From Cellvibrio sp. OA-2007 (lineage in GTDB: Bacteria > Pseudomonadota > Gammaproteobacteria > Pseudomonadales > Cellvibrionaceae): DNA of 64,000 nucleotides. Made by a program: the position numbers and the translations under genes. A model generated the notes under the pieces. It was given only the letters and a program-made list of their open reading frames with translations. It did not search any database and was not told the origin of the DNA. The DNA is taken from the NCBI RefSeq assembly GCF_000953825.1, contig NZ_BBUL01000091.1:62001-126000 (forward strand), in the 5' to 3' direction. Position 1 is the stretch's first letter; every line of letters starts with the position of its first letter. Positions 48,523-60,505 of the stretch are shown here, in pieces.

Positions 48523-50058
48523 ATGAACCCCCTTAAAAAAATTGTCATCCTCGGTGGCGGCACATCCGGCTGGATTGCAGCCTCGATGCTGGCAGCTCAT
48601 TTCAAGCGCGAGCGGTGCGAGATCGAGTTGATCGAGTCAGATGAAATAAGCTCGGTTGGCGTTGGTGAATCCACTATTCCACCGGTGGTGCGCCTGATTA
48701 ACCGCTTGGGTATCGATGAAGCCGAGTTTATCCGTGAGACTCAGGCCTGTTATAAGCTGGGGATTAAGTTCGTCGATTGGCGCACCAAAAATCAATCTTA
48801 TTTTCACCCCTATGGCGCACTGGGTAAGCGCATCGACGCGCAAGATTTTTATCAGTGCTGGCTCAAGGCGACTATGGCCGGGGAGCAGTATGATTTGCAG
48901 GATTTTTCGCCATGTGCGGTGATGGCGGCGCAGGAGCGTTTTTTTCCTCCCATGCAAGCGATGAATACGCCGATAGGCGGCGCCAGTTATGCAGTGCATC
49001 TGGATGCCAAGCTGGTCGCTGCTTATCTGCGCCGCTACGCTGAGGCGCGCGGTGTGGTGCGCAGCGAGGGCAATTGTGTGCAGGTGCTGCGCAAGGATAA
49101 TGGTTTTATCGATGCGCTTGAATTGTCGGATGGGCGCAGCATTCACGGCGACTTTTTTATTGACTGCTCGGGTTTTAGTGCGCAGCTGGTCGAAAAGGCA
49201 CTTGGTGTTGAGTTTGAAGATTGGTCGAGCTATTTGCCCTGCGATCGCGCCATAGTGGTTAAAACCCAGGTGGCGGGTTCGCGCATGCCCTATACCACGG
49301 CGACGGCGCGTAAATCCGGTTGGGCTTGGCGTATCCCGTTGCGCAATGGCACGGGGCATGGCTATGTTTATTCGAGTCAATTTTGCACCGATGCTGAAGC
49401 TAAAAATACATTGCTAAAACATTTGGATGCCCCGCGTATAAGTGAGCCGCGAGTGATCCAGTTTGCTACCGGGCGGCGGGCGGAATTGTGGAAAGATAAT
49501 TGTCTGGCGCTGGGTTTGTCAGGTGGATTTATCGAGCCGCTTGAGTCCACCGCGATTCACTTGATCGCGCGCGGCATGGATTTCTTTTTGCGTTTTTTTC
49601 CGGATGTAGAATGCGAGCCCAGCTTGCGGCGCGAGTACAATCGCCGCATGCACGCAGACTACGAAGAGGTGCGCGATTTTATTCTGCTGCATTATTGCAC
49701 CAGTGAGCGCGATGACAGCGAGTTTTGGCGCTGGTGTAAAACTCTGGTGCTGCCCGAATCCCTGCGTGAGCGTATTGAATTATTTAAGGGGCACGGAATT
49801 TTGCGCGAAGATAATGATGAGTTGTTTCGCGCGAGCAGCTGGCAGTCGGTGTTTGAGGGGATGGGGATTCGCCCATTAAAATACAGTCCGCATGTAGATA
49901 ATCTCGATTATGGTCGAATTAGCAAAACCTTGAAATTGGCGCGCTCGGCCATTTTCAATATGGTAAAAACCTTACCTTTGCACGATACCTATTTAGAGGA
50001 GCATTATGGTGCAGCTGCGGAGTCGCCAACAGCCTTGCCGCTGAACTCGGGTGACTGA
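48523..50058 (+). CDS. Tryptophan-halogenase-like flavoprotein 2
   Basis: 511 residues from ATG 48523; the open frame upstream overlaps the OxyR gene. FAD motif GGGTSGW (11-17), VGVGESTIPP (45-54), the family Lys in CYKLGIKF (K78), GWAWRIPL, and EPLEST with both Glu and Ser conserved. It thus keeps all the residues I associate with active flavin-dependent halogenases, unlike the paralogue at 12964, which has Ala for Ser. The neighbourhood (OxyR-like regulator before, small lipoprotein after) differs from the TonB-linked copy. The substrate is unknown, and a flavin reductase would be needed from elsewhere. Confidence 0.85.
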   Translation: MNPLKKIVILGGGTSGWIAASMLAAHFKRERCEIELIESDEISSVGVGESTIPPVVRLINRLGIDEAEFIRETQACYKLGIKFVDWRTKNQSYFHPYGALGKRIDAQDFYQCWLKATMAGEQYDLQDFSPCAVMAAQERFFPPMQAMNTPIGGASYAVHLDAKLVAAYLRRYAEARGVVRSEGNCVQVLRKDNGFIDALELSDGRSIHGDFFIDCSGFSAQLVEKALGVEFEDWSSYLPCDRAIVVKTQVAGSRMPYTTATARKSGWAWRIPLRNGTGHGYVYSSQFCTDAEAKNTLLKHLDAPRISEPRVIQFATGRRAELWKDNCLALGLSGGFIEPLESTAIHLIARGMDFFLRFFPDVECEPSLRREYNRRMHADYEEVRDFILLHYCTSERDDSEFWRWCKTLVLPESLRERIELFKGHGILREDNDELFRASSWQSVFEGMGIRPLKYSPHVDNLDYGRISKTLKLARSAIFNMVKTLPLHDTYLEEHYGAAAESPTALPLNSGD

Positions 50059-50123
50059 TGCAGGTCACAACTACTTGAGTGCCAAAGCGGTATGAAATCC
50101 ATTATTGATAATAGGGTGTGTGC

Positions 50124-50582
50124 ATGACTAAGTGGGGAATTTTGATTTTGGCAGCACTGTTGCTGATGGGCTGTAGTACGAACAACGGGCGCAGCTACGT
50201 CGAAACCGAAATGGCCGAGACGCTGGAGGTGGAAATATTGCCCAACACCAGCAAAATGTTCACGTATCGTTTGCGCTGGCCGGAAGAGTTAATTCCCAGT
50301 CATATCAATGTCGCGCGCAGAGGGAGTGACCCCGGCCGGGAGTTTGCTCAAGGCGGTGTTGATCTGGGGCGCAATACCTACGATCGCCTGCTGACGAATA
50401 CCGCTTACGCCGTCAAGCAGGCGGGCTATTGTCGCGATGGTTTTTTTGAGCTGGATCGCAGTATTTCGCGCTATCACCTCTGGGTGCGCGGCGAGTGTAA
50501 AGATGGTGCTACTGAGGCTGATCGGCAGGCTTTTGGCGCCAAACAAACCCTGACTCCCGAGCGCTGGCAAAAATCCTCCTAG
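50124..50582 (+). CDS. Small lipoprotein of unknown function
   Basis: 152 residues from ATG 50124. MTKWGILILAALLLMGCSTN is a lipoprotein signal with lipobox LMGC. The mature part contains EVEILPNTSKMFTYRLRWPE, an AYAVKQAGYCRDGFFELD segment and a second Cys in WVRGECKDG, which could pair with the first as a disulfide. I do not recognise the family. It follows the halogenase-like gene by 65 bp and precedes the gltB terminator region. Confidence 0.75.
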   Translation: MTKWGILILAALLLMGCSTNNGRSYVETEMAETLEVEILPNTSKMFTYRLRWPEELIPSHINVARRGSDPGREFAQGGVDLGRNTYDRLLTNTAYAVKQAGYCRDGFFELDRSISRYHLWVRGECKDGATEADRQAFGAKQTLTPERWQKSS

Positions 50583-50728
50583 TTTTGCCAATGGTAGATT
50601 AGGGGGCAGGGTAATCGTCAGGTTGGCGTGTTTTTGCGTCAATTTGGTTCGCTTTTCATCCTCTGCCACTTCGGTGCTTGTCTTGCTAATAGCCTGCTAA
50701 GCGGGTAATATCCTGCGCCCATTTGCCT

Positions 50729-50754
50729 AGCCCCTACACATCAGGGGCTTTTTT
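50729..50754 (+). terminator. Intrinsic terminator upstream of gltB
   Basis: AGCCCCT / AGGGGCT, a 7-bp stem with a 7-nt loop, followed by T5. Confidence 0.75.
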
Positions 50755-50845
50755 GTCTGGGATGTGATTTGGCGCGGCTTTCGCATGTGCTTTTGGCTTT
50801 TAGCCCACGTATCCCTTGATAGAGTTTTTTGTTGAGAATCAGCCT

Positions 50846-53800
50846 ATGACCACTGGCCTCTACCAGATAGACGAGTTCAAAGATAACTGCGGTTTTGGTT
50901 TGATTGCCCATTTAAAGGGCAAGACCAGCCATCGCCTGCTTACCACTGCTATCGAAGCCCTGACTTGCATGACCCACCGCGGTGGTATCAATGCGGACGG
51001 CAAAACCGGTGACGGTTGTGGTTTGTTAATCCAAAAACCAGACAGCTTTCTGCGCGCTGTGGCGAAAGAAGCCTGCGGTGCAGAGCTGACTCCTATCTAT
51101 GGTGTGGGCGCGATTATGCTCAGCCCAGAGGTTGCCGTTGCCGACAAGGCGCGCGCAATTATGGCGGAAGAGCTGACCGCTCAAGGGCTGATTGTGGCGG
51201 GCTGGCGCGAAGTGCCGGTTGATCCGACGTGCCTCGGTCCAATCGCGTTGAAATCGCTGCCGACCTTTAATCACCTGTTTGTAAACAACCCTGATCTGAC
51301 CATTGAGCAGGTCAATTCAAAGTTGTTTATGGCGCGTCGCAAAGCGGAAATTCGTCTTGCCGACGACAAATCCTTTTACGTGTGCAGCCTGAGCACCGGG
51401 ATTCTCTCCTATAAAGGATTGATGATGCCGGTAGACTTGCCGCGTTTCTTTTCTGATCTGGCCGATGAGCGTTTGGAGACCGCGATCTGTGTATTCCACC
51501 AGCGCTTCTCTACCAACACGTCGCCGCGCTGGCCGCTGGCGCAGCCGTTCCGTATGTTGGCGCACAACGGCGAGATCAATACTATTGTGGGCAACCGCAA
51601 CTGGGCGGTTGCACGTACCCCCAAGTTCGTCACGCCGCTCCTGCCTGACTTGAATAGCGTTACCCCGCTGGTAAACCGCACCGGTTCTGACTCTTCCAGC
51701 CTGGATAACATGCTGGAAATCCTGACCCTCGGTGGTATGGAGCTGCACCGCGCCATTCGTATGCTGGTGCCGCCGGCCTGGCAGAACGTGGAGAACATGG
51801 ACCCGGATCTGCGCGCCTTCTACGAATACAACTCTATGCATATCGAGCCCTGGGATGGCCCCGCTGGCTTGGTAATTACCGATGGTCGCTACGCGGTTTG
51901 TACGCTCGACCGCAACGGTCTGCGTCCATCGCGCTGGGTTATCACCAAAGACGATATGATCACCGTGGCTTCGGAAGTGGGCGTGTACGCTTACGATCCG
52001 GCTGACGTAGTAGCAAAAGGTCGCCTTGGCCCAGGCCAGATCATGTCGATCGATACCTTGACCGGCACCTTGCATAACACCAAAGATATAGACAACCAGT
52101 TGAAATCTACCCAGCCCTACAAAAAGTGGCTGAAAGAGCGCGCGCTGCGCATTGAATCTACCCTCAACACCGACGCCAAAGAAAACGGTCTGGACGGTAT
52201 TGCGCTGAAAGCCAATATGAAAATGTTCCAGGTCAGCTTTGAAGAGCGCGACCAGTTGTTGCGCCCACTCGCGGAAGGTGGTCAGGAGGCCGTTGGCTCC
52301 ATGGGTGACGATACCCCAATGGCTGTGTTGTCACGCCAACAGCGCTCGCTGTACGACTATTTCCGCCAGCAGTTTGCTCAGGTTACCAACCCGCCAATCG
52401 ACCCATTGCGCGAAGCGATTGTGATGTCGCTGGAAACCTGTCTCGGCCGTGAATTGCCTGTTTATGATGAGTTGCCTGAACATGCTGACCGCGTGATTCT
52501 GACTTCGCCCGTACTCTCGCCAGAGAAGTTCCGTGGTTTGATGAGTCTGAACCGCCCTGGTTATGAGCAGGCAACATTCTCGCTTTATTACAATGCTGAC
52601 GAGACCAGCTTGAAGGCGGCATTAACCAAGTTGTGCGACGACGTAGCTGCTGCGGTTAAGTCGGGCAAAGTGTTGATCGTATTGAGCGATGCAGGTTTTG
52701 CGAAGGGCCAATTGCCGATTGCTGCGCTGCTTGCAGTGGGGGCGGTCAACCAGCATTTGACTAACGTTGGTCTGCGCTGTGACGCCAACCTCATTGTGGA
52801 GACCGGCAGTGCTCGCGATCCACATCAAATCGCTGCGTTGATTGGTTACGGCGCCACCGCTGTGTATCCATTCCTGAGCTACTACGTGCTCAACGATCTG
52901 ATCGAAACCGGTGAATTGCTGAGTGATGTTGATACAGCCTACAAAAACTACCGTAAAGGTATCGACAAGGGTTTGCTGAAAATCCTGTCGAAAATGGGTA
53001 TTTCCACTATTACCTCCTACCGCAGTGCGCAATTGTTTGAAGCGATTGGTCTGTCGGAAGAAGTGGTTTCTATGTGTTTTGAGAGCACGCCGTCCCGTGT
53101 GGCGGGCGCGCGTTTTGAAGACTTGGAAGCGGATCAAAAAATTCTTGCACAGAGTGCATGGGTGGAGCGTAAGCCGATTGTACAGGGCGGTTTGCTCAAG
53201 TATGTACACGGCTCTGAGTATCACGCCTACAACCCGGATGTTGTGCAAAGCCTGCAAAAGGCAGTGCAGAGCGGTAACTATGCGCTCTGGCGCAATTACG
53301 CGGATTTGGTAAATAAGCGCCCGGTATCTATGCTGCGCGATTTGTTGGCCATCCGTGAAGATGCTTGCAAGCCTGTACCACTGTCTGAAGTTGAGCCGAT
53401 CGAAAGTGTGATCAAGCGTTTTGACTCGGCCGGTATGTCGCTCGGTGCCTTATCGCCAGAAGCGCACGAAGCCTTGGCTGAAGCGATGAACCGCTTGGGC
53501 GGTCGCTCTAACTCAGGTGAAGGTGGTGAAGATCCGGCGCGTTACGGCACCATCAAAACCTCCAAAATCAAACAAGTTGCCTCTGGCCGCTTTGGTGTTA
53601 CACCAGCCTATTTGGTTAACGCTGAAGTACTGCAAATTAAAGTTGCCCAGGGTGCAAAACCCGGTGAAGGCGGTCAGCTGCCCGGCGGTAAAGTGAATGC
53701 GTTGATTGCGCGTCTGCGTCACTCGGTTCCCGGTGTGACCCTGATTTCGCCACCGCCGCACCACGATATCTACTCGATCGAAGATTTGGCGCAGCTGATT

Positions 53801-55297
53801 TATGACCTGAAACAAGTCAATCCCGATGCGCTGGTATCGGTTAAGCTGGTGTCGCGTCCTGGTGTAGGTACTATCGCTGCCGGTGTGGCCAAGGCCTACG
53901 CCGATTTGATCACTATCTCTGGTTACGATGGTGGTACTGCGGCCAGTCCGATGACTTCTATTAAGTATGCCGGTTCACCGTGGGAGTTGGGTCTGTCTGA
54001 AACTCACCAAACCCTGCGTGCTAACGACTTGCGCGATAAAGTTCGCGTGCAAACCGACGGCGGTTTGAAAACCGGTCTGGACGTAGTGAAGGCGGCCATG
54101 TTGGGTGCGGAAAGCTTCGGTTTTGGTACTGGCCCTATGGTGGCGCTCGGCTGTAAATACCTGCGTATTTGCCATTTGAACAACTGTGCGACCGGTGTTG
54201 CTACCCAGCAAGATAAGCTGCGTAAAGACCACTACATAGGCACGGTTGAAATGGCGATGAACTTCTTCAAATTCGTCGCAGAAGAAACCCGTGAGTGGAT
54301 GGCACGTCTCGGTGTGCGCAGTTTGGGTGAATTGGTTGGCCGTGTGGATCTGTTGCAGATTCTTGAAGGTGAAACGGTTAAACAACAACAATTGGATTTA
54401 AAACCAATCATCCATACCGATGCGTTCCTTGAAACCAAGCCGCAGCTGTGTGCAGTGAGCAAAAATGAGCCGTTTGATAAAGGCGAAACCGCCGAGGCGA
54501 TGATCAAGGTATTGCTGCCAACCATCGAAGCCAAAACCGGCGGTGAGTTTGAATTTCATATCACCAACTGCGACCGCTCCATCGGTGCGCGTATCAGTGG
54601 TGAAATCGCCAAGCGCTACGGCAACCAAGGCATGGCCGACAAGCCACTGAAGCTGAAGCTGACCGGTATCGCAGGTCAAAGCTTTGGTGTGTGGAACGCC
54701 GGTGGTTTGGAGATGTATCTCGAGGGTGATGCCAACGACTACGTAGGTAAAGGCATGGCAGGCGGTAAGCTGGTCATTCGCCCACCGCGCAGCTCGGGTT
54801 TCCAATCGAACAAAACCAGCATTATGGGTAATACCTGTTTGTATGGTGCAACCGGCGGTAAGCTGTTTGCAGCCGGTACTGCAGGTGAGCGCTGTGGTGT
54901 GCGTAACTCCGGTGCCCATGTGGTAGTGGAAGGTGCGGGCGACCACTGCTGTGAATACATGACCGGTGGTGTAGTGACCGTACTGGGGCAAACCGGGGTT
55001 AACTTCGGTGCCGGTATGACCGGTGGTTTTGCCTATGTATTGGATGAAGCCAATGACTTTGTGGATCGCTACAACCACGAGTTGGTGGATATCCATCGTA
55101 TCAATACCGAAGCACTGGAAGCGCATCGCCATCATCTGCGCACCGTGATTGAAGAATTTGTGCAAGAGACTGAAAGTGCCTGGGGCCAACACCTGCTGGA
55201 CAACTTCGATGACTACATCGGCAAGTTCTGGCTGGTTAAACCTAAAGCAGCGTCTTTGGGCAGTTTGTTGGTTAGTTTCCGCCAGCGCGGCGAATAA
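50846..55297 (+). CDS. gltB: Glutamate synthase (NADPH) large subunit
   Basis: 1483 residues from ATG 50846; the upstream in-frame start lacks a ribosome binding site. The N-terminal class-II amidotransferase domain begins after a short propeptide with the nucleophilic Cys in [13 protein letters not shown] (about Cys14). The FMN/synthase domain holds [34 protein letters not shown] and [21 protein letters not shown], and the 3Fe-4S cluster site is [20 protein letters not shown]. The C-terminal GXGXG beta-helix is at [20 protein letters not shown] onward. It makes two glutamates from glutamine and 2-oxoglutarate. It is an operon with gltD, 27 bp downstream. Confidence 0.97.
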   Translation: MTTGLYQIDEFKDNCGFGLIAHLKGKTSHRLLTTAIEALTCMTHRGGINADGKTGDGCGLLIQKPDSFLRAVAKEACGAELTPIYGVGAIMLSPEVAVADKARAIMAEELTAQGLIVAGWREVPVDPTCLGPIALKSLPTFNHLFVNNPDLTIEQVNSKLFMARRKAEIRLADDKSFYVCSLSTGILSYKGLMMPVDLPRFFSDLADERLETAICVFHQRFSTNTSPRWPLAQPFRMLAHNGEINTIVGNRNWAVARTPKFVTPLLPDLNSVTPLVNRTGSDSSSLDNMLEILTLGGMELHRAIRMLVPPAWQNVENMDPDLRAFYEYNSMHIEPWDGPAGLVITDGRYAVCTLDRNGLRPSRWVITKDDMITVASEVGVYAYDPADVVAKGRLGPGQIMSIDTLTGTLHNTKDIDNQLKSTQPYKKWLKERALRIESTLNTDAKENGLDGIALKANMKMFQVSFEERDQLLRPLAEGGQEAVGSMGDDTPMAVLSRQQRSLYDYFRQQFAQVTNPPIDPLREAIVMSLETCLGRELPVYDELPEHADRVILTSPVLSPEKFRGLMSLNRPGYEQATFSLYYNADETSLKAALTKLCDDVAAAVKSGKVLIVLSDAGFAKGQLPIAALLAVGAVNQHLTNVGLRCDANLIVETGSARDPHQIAALIGYGATAVYPFLSYYVLNDLIETGELLSDVDTAYKNYRKGIDKGLLKILSKMGISTITSYRSAQLFEAIGLSEEVVSMCFESTPSRVAGARFEDLEADQKILAQSAWVERKPIVQGGLLKYVHGSEYHAYNPDVVQSLQKAVQSGNYALWRNYADLVNKRPVSMLRDLLAIREDACKPVPLSEVEPIESVIKRFDSAGMSLGALSPEAHEALAEAMNRLGGRSNSGEGGEDPARYGTIKTSKIKQVASGRFGVTPAYLVNAEVLQIKVAQGAKPGEGGQLPGGKVNALIARLRHSVPGVTLISPPPHHDIYSIEDLAQLIYDLKQVNPDALVSVKLVSRPGVGTIAAGVAKAYADLITISGYDGGTAASPMTSIKYAGSPWELGLSETHQTLRANDLRDKVRVQTDGGLKTGLDVVKAAMLGAESFGFGTGPMVALGCKYLRICHLNNCATGVATQQDKLRKDHYIGTVEMAMNFFKFVAEETREWMARLGVRSLGELVGRVDLLQILEGETVKQQQLDLKPIIHTDAFLETKPQLCAVSKNEPFDKGETAEAMIKVLLPTIEAKTGGEFEFHITNCDRSIGARISGEIAKRYGNQGMADKPLKLKLTGIAGQSFGVWNAGGLEMYLEGDANDYVGKGMAGGKLVIRPPRSSGFQSNKTSIMGNTCLYGATGGKLFAAGTAGERCGVRNSGAHVVVEGAGDHCCEYMTGGVVTVLGQTGVNFGAGMTGGFAYVLDEANDFVDRYNHELVDIHRINTEALEAHRHHLRTVIEEFVQETESAWGQHLLDNFDDYIGKFWLVKPKAASLGSLLVSFRQRGE

Positions 55298-56743
<1,446 letters not shown>

Positions 56744-56760
56744 CAGGCAAATCTGACATC

Positions 56761-56843
56761 GTAGGATGGGTGGAGCGCGAGCAATACCCATCATCTGCGC
56801 CGAGATATCTGGTGGGTATCGCTTAGCGCTCCACCCACCCTAC
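56761..56843. repeat. Long imperfect inverted repeat between gltD and hemE
   Basis: GTAGGATGGGTGGAGCGC at the left is the inverse of GCGCTCCACCCACCCTAC at the right with one mismatch, and AATACCCATCA faces TGGTGGGTAT inside. It belongs to the widespread GTAGGGTGGGTGGAGCG type of intergenic palindrome in proteobacteria and could fold into a long hairpin. Confidence 0.75.
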
Positions 56844-56869
56844 AACCCCGCCTTTGCGGGGTTTGTTTT
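56844..56869 (+). terminator. Intrinsic terminator of gltBD
   Basis: AACCCCGC / GCGGGGTT, an 8-bp stem with a CTTT loop, then TGTTTT. Confidence 0.8.
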
Positions 56870-56910
56870 ATCCATAACACAAGCAAGGCTAATGGCCTGA
56901 GGATAAGAGA

Positions 56911-57978
56911 ATGACAGAGCTCAAAAACGACCGTTTTCTGCGTGCATTGCTGAAGCAACCTGTTGATGTAACGCCAGTCTGGATGATGCGTCAGGCTGGC
57001 CGCTACTTGCCAGAGTATCGCGCCAGTCGCGCTAAAGCAGGCGATTTTATGGGGCTCTGCACTAATCCTGACGCGGCTTGTGAGGTGACTCTGCAGCCGC
57101 TGGATCGCTACCCAGGTCTGGATGCGGCCATTCTCTTCTCCGATATTCTCACAATCCCCGACGCCATGGGTTTAGGCCTCTATTTTGAGACAGGTGAAGG
57201 ACCCAAGTTTAAAAAAGCCGTACGCACAGAAGCCGATGTGAATGCGCTTAAAGTGATTAACCCGGAGCAGGATTTACCCTACGTAGTTAACGCGGTCAAA
57301 ACCATTCGTCGTGAGCTTAATGGCCGCGTGCCCTTGATTGGCTTCTCGGGTAGCCCTTGGACGCTGGCAACCTACATGATCGAAGGTGGCTCCAGCCGCG
57401 ATTTTCGCCGCGCCAAAGAAATGCTATACAACCAGCCGCAGGTGATGCATCGCTTATTGGATGTATTGGCTGACTCAGTGACCGTTTATCTCAATGCGCA
57501 AATTACTGCCGGCGCACAAGCGGTACAGATTTTTGATACCTGGGGCGGCGCTTTGTCCCATGCGGCCTACCAAGAATTTTCGCTCAAGTACATGCAAAAA
57601 ATTGTCAGCGGTTTGATCCGTGAGCACGAGGGGCGCCAAGTGCCTGTGATTCTGTTTACCAAGGGTGGTGGCCAGTGGTTGGAGTCTATGGCGGCAACTG
57701 GTGCAACGGCACTAGGTTTGGATTGGACAACCGATATCGCCGCCGCGCGCGCGCGCGTGGGTAATCAAGTCGCATTGCAAGGCAATATGGATCCGACGAT
57801 TTTGTATGCCTCGCCCGAACGTATTCGCGCTGAAGTGGGCAGTATTTTGGCTGCTTACGGTAATGGCTCTGGTCACGTGTTTAATCTGGGGCACGGCATT
57901 ACGCCAGAAGTTGATCCCGCTCATGCCGGTGCGTTTATTGATGCAGTTCATGAGTTGTCTGCGCAGTATCATCCATAG
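56911..57978 (+). CDS. hemE: Uroporphyrinogen decarboxylase
   Basis: 355 residues, normal for the family. Signature 1 [19 protein letters not shown] lies near residues 22-40, [14 protein letters not shown] near 75-88, and signature 2 [18 protein letters not shown] near 143-160. The C-terminus has [17 protein letters not shown] and [13 protein letters not shown]. It removes four carboxyl groups from uroporphyrinogen III to give coproporphyrinogen III in cytosolic haem synthesis. Start ATG 56911 follows AAGAGA. It stands alone behind the gltBD terminator. Confidence 0.97.
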   Translation: MTELKNDRFLRALLKQPVDVTPVWMMRQAGRYLPEYRASRAKAGDFMGLCTNPDAACEVTLQPLDRYPGLDAAILFSDILTIPDAMGLGLYFETGEGPKFKKAVRTEADVNALKVINPEQDLPYVVNAVKTIRRELNGRVPLIGFSGSPWTLATYMIEGGSSRDFRRAKEMLYNQPQVMHRLLDVLADSVTVYLNAQITAGAQAVQIFDTWGGALSHAAYQEFSLKYMQKIVSGLIREHEGRQVPVILFTKGGGQWLESMAATGATALGLDWTTDIAAARARVGNQVALQGNMDPTILYASPERIRAEVGSILAAYGNGSGHVFNLGHGITPEVDPAHAGAFIDAVHELSAQYHP

Positions 57979-58214
57979 TTATTGCCTTGTAGGGTAGAGA
58001 TTGCGCCTTTAATCCGTCGGCTATGGCATGGCGCGCCTTTCTTGATTACACTCCACGCACTATTGAGGTTTTTTTAGGATAATTTAGAGCCTGAGTCAGG
58101 TTGCGCAGACGGATGAGATTTGTGAGCGCCGCCGTGCAACTCAGGAATATTTATCTAAGTCCCGAACTAAATAAGGCTGATAATGCGCACCTGAGGGTGC
58201 TGTGGGGAACAGGC

Positions 58215-59582
58215 GTGGGAATCAAGCAAGTCAAAGTTGACGTCAATGAGTTAACCATAGGCATGTTTGTGTCGGGGCTGGATCGCCCTTGGTCACAAAC
58301 GCCTTTTCCCCTGCAGGGGTTTTATTTGCGTGATCTGGGCGAAGTTAATCAGCTCAAAGCGCTCTGTAATTATGTTTTTATCGATATCGAAAAAGGTCGC
58401 GGTCCGATAGCAGCCAATCTGAAAACCGTTGCCCCCTCTGGTAAAAAGGCCCCTATTCGCGAGCGAGCGAGTTCTTTTAATGAAACTGTAGCGCCACTTA
58501 AAATCCAACGTGGACTTTATCGCGAAGTTGAACCCTTGCAGCGCGAGGTGAAAAAAGCCCGTCAATTGCATCAGAAAGTATACGGTGCGGTGGAAGAGGT
58601 GATGGAGCAGCTCGAAAAAAATCAGTTTGACTCCCTATCATTGGGCGAAACCAAGCGTGTTGCCAGCGAAATGGTAGACAGCGTACTGCGCAATCCGGAT
58701 GCCTTTACCTGGCTGTCGCGGGTGCAGGAAAAAGACGAATATACCTACAGCCATGCGGTACGTTCATCCGTATGGGCGATTTTATTTGGTCGCCACATTG
58801 GCCTGCCCAAGCGCGACCTGGATGTGCTGGCGATGGGCGTCTTGTTAAAAGATGTGGGCAAGGTCATGTTGGATGTAGCCTTGCTGTCCAAAATGGATCG
58901 CAACGCTGACGAAGAGCATCTCTACGAAACGTTTATTGAGCTCGGCTGTGAAATCCTGCGAAAGACGCCGGGAGTCGAGCCGCGCGTGATTAGCGTGGTA
59001 AAAACCCACTGTGAGCGATTGAATGGTAGCGGTTTTCCACAGGGCTTGTCGGGCGATAAAATTCCCTTGCTGGGCAAGATTGCAGGCATAGTAACCTATT
59101 ACGATTTTGTTACTAACCCGCGTGGTTCGCGTCACCCCATTGCGCCCTCCAAAGCTGTGGCCAAGCTTTATGAGTTGCGCAATATTCAATTTCAAGAAGA
59201 GCTGGTAGTGGAGTTTATTCGCGCTATTGGGCTTTATCCTACCGGCACACTGGTAGAGTTAAGCACGGGTGAAGTGGCCGTTGTGGTTGAGCAAAATTTT
59301 GAACGCCGGTTAAAGCCACGAGTCATTGTTGTACTGGATGCATATAAGCAGCCGCTAGGTGAATACTTGCTGCTGGATTTGTCGGAAGATGACAAACGCA
59401 AACAAGAATTGCTCGATTCCGGTAAAAAAACGCGTTATGAAATTGAAAAAATTGAAATTGCGCGGGATCTTGAGCCCGGCAGTTACGATGTGGATATCGC
59501 CAGTATTCGCGATCACTATTTAATGAAAAATGAGAAGAAAGGTTTGATGGCACTGCTGAGCCGGCTGACAACCCGTACCTGA
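58215..59582 (+). CDS. DUF3391 / HD-GYP-type protein with degenerate catalytic motifs
   Basis: 455 residues from GTG 58215, which has GGGGA 7 nt upstream; the frame is open back to 58101 but the added residues match nothing. Residues 1-110 are a DUF3391-like domain (IKQVKVDVNELTIGMFVSGL). A helical linker follows, then an HD-GYP-like domain from about 170. The key positions are altered: HD is K212-D213 (LLKDVGK), HHExxDGSGYP is HCERLNGSGFP (265-275), and the ADVYDA-type motif is VTYYDF. It probably does not hydrolyse cyclic-di-GMP, or does so poorly, and may act as a sensor or binding protein. No partner is visible nearby. Confidence 0.85.
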   Translation: MGIKQVKVDVNELTIGMFVSGLDRPWSQTPFPLQGFYLRDLGEVNQLKALCNYVFIDIEKGRGPIAANLKTVAPSGKKAPIRERASSFNETVAPLKIQRGLYREVEPLQREVKKARQLHQKVYGAVEEVMEQLEKNQFDSLSLGETKRVASEMVDSVLRNPDAFTWLSRVQEKDEYTYSHAVRSSVWAILFGRHIGLPKRDLDVLAMGVLLKDVGKVMLDVALLSKMDRNADEEHLYETFIELGCEILRKTPGVEPRVISVVKTHCERLNGSGFPQGLSGDKIPLLGKIAGIVTYYDFVTNPRGSRHPIAPSKAVAKLYELRNIQFQEELVVEFIRAIGLYPTGTLVELSTGEVAVVVEQNFERRLKPRVIVVLDAYKQPLGEYLLLDLSEDDKRKQELLDSGKKTRYEIEKIEIARDLEPGSYDVDIASIRDHYLMKNEKKGLMALLSRLTTRT

Positions 59583-59607
59583 TCTTAGCGTTAAGGTATT
59601 TTTTTTG

Positions 59608-59639
59608 AAAACCGCAGGCAGAATTGTCTGCGGTTTTTT
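59608..59639 (+). terminator. Intrinsic terminator after the HD-GYP-like gene
   Basis: AAAACCGCAG / CTGCGGTTTT, a 10-bp stem with a 10-nt loop, ending in T-run. Confidence 0.8.
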
Positions 59640-59677
59640 AATGGGCGTTTTATTCGTAGTCACTATCACTGGAGTTA

Positions 59678-60433
59678 ATGATGTTTGAATGGTTGGCAAG
59701 TCCGGAGGCCTGGGTTGCATTGGCAACACTCACCGCGCTGGAAATTGTATTGGGAATCGACAATATTATTTTTATTTCGATTCTAGTGGGGCGTTTACCC
59801 GAAAGTCAGCGCAAGTTTGCGCGCAACGTCGGCTTGGGTTTGGCGATGATTACACGCTTGGCATTGCTCTTTTCGCTGGCATGGATAATGGGGCTGGTGG
59901 ATCCGCTGTTTAGTGTGCTGGGGGAGGAAATCTCTGGGCGCGATATTATTCTCATCGGCGGCGGTTTGTTCCTGATCGCCAAAGCAACCCATGAAATTCA
60001 CAGTAGTCTTGAAGGTGCGATTGAAGCGGAGCGCAATGTCGCTGCTCATGGATTGATGATTGTGTTGGTGCAAATTGCAATTTTGGACATAGTGTTTTCA
60101 CTCGATTCAGTGATCACTGCAGTCGGTTTGGTGAGTCAGGTGCCGATCATGGCTACTGCAATTATTATCGCTGTGGGAGTGATGTTATTTGCCGCAAAGC
60201 CGATTGGCGATTTTGTCGATGCCCACCCCACCATTAAAATTCTTGCCTTGTCATTTTTGGTGATTGTTGGATTCACATTGCTAGTTGAAGGTTTTGATGT
60301 GCATGTGCCCAAGGGTTACATCTACTTTGCGATGGCGTTTTCACTCGGGGTAGAGATGATTAATATTAAGTTGCGCAAACATCAGGATAAACCGGTGGAG
60401 TTACGCAAAGATTATCCAGGTGAGCAGAAATAA
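59678..60433 (+). CDS. TerC-family integral membrane protein
   Basis: 251 residues with about seven hydrophobic helices. The family hallmarks are TALEIVLGIDNIIFISILVG (about 18-37) and ILDIVFSLDSVITAVGLV (about 132-149), whose Asp and Asn residues lie within helices and are thought to bind metal. TerC-type proteins are implicated in tellurite resistance and in manganese handling at the membrane. ATG 59678 or 59681 are both possible, both after GGAG. It is separate from its neighbours, with a terminator on both sides. Confidence 0.9.
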   Translation: MMFEWLASPEAWVALATLTALEIVLGIDNIIFISILVGRLPESQRKFARNVGLGLAMITRLALLFSLAWIMGLVDPLFSVLGEEISGRDIILIGGGLFLIAKATHEIHSSLEGAIEAERNVAAHGLMIVLVQIAILDIVFSLDSVITAVGLVSQVPIMATAIIIAVGVMLFAAKPIGDFVDAHPTIKILALSFLVIVGFTLLVEGFDVHVPKGYIYFAMAFSLGVEMINIKLRKHQDKPVELRKDYPGEQK

Positions 60434-60454
60434 GTATCGCCGCGCACTACAAAC

Positions 60455-60485
60455 AAAAAGGCCAATCTCGCGATTGGCCTTTTTT
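60455..60485. terminator. Bidirectional terminator between terC-like and psd genes
   Basis: AAAAAGGCCAATC / GATTGGCCTTTTT, a 13-bp perfect stem with a TCGC loop. A- and T-runs on both sides suit the converging genes. Confidence 0.9.
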
Positions 60486-60505
60486 ATTTCTCTTAGTGCG
60501 GTAGC

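Noticed and set aside
48637-49380. 247-codon minus-strand frame opposite the second halogenase-like gene
   Set aside because: The sense strand carries all family motifs and the antisense product matches nothing.
54398-55192. 264-codon minus-strand frame inside gltB
   Set aside because: It lies antisense to the GltB beta-helix domain, whose conservation explains the open frame.
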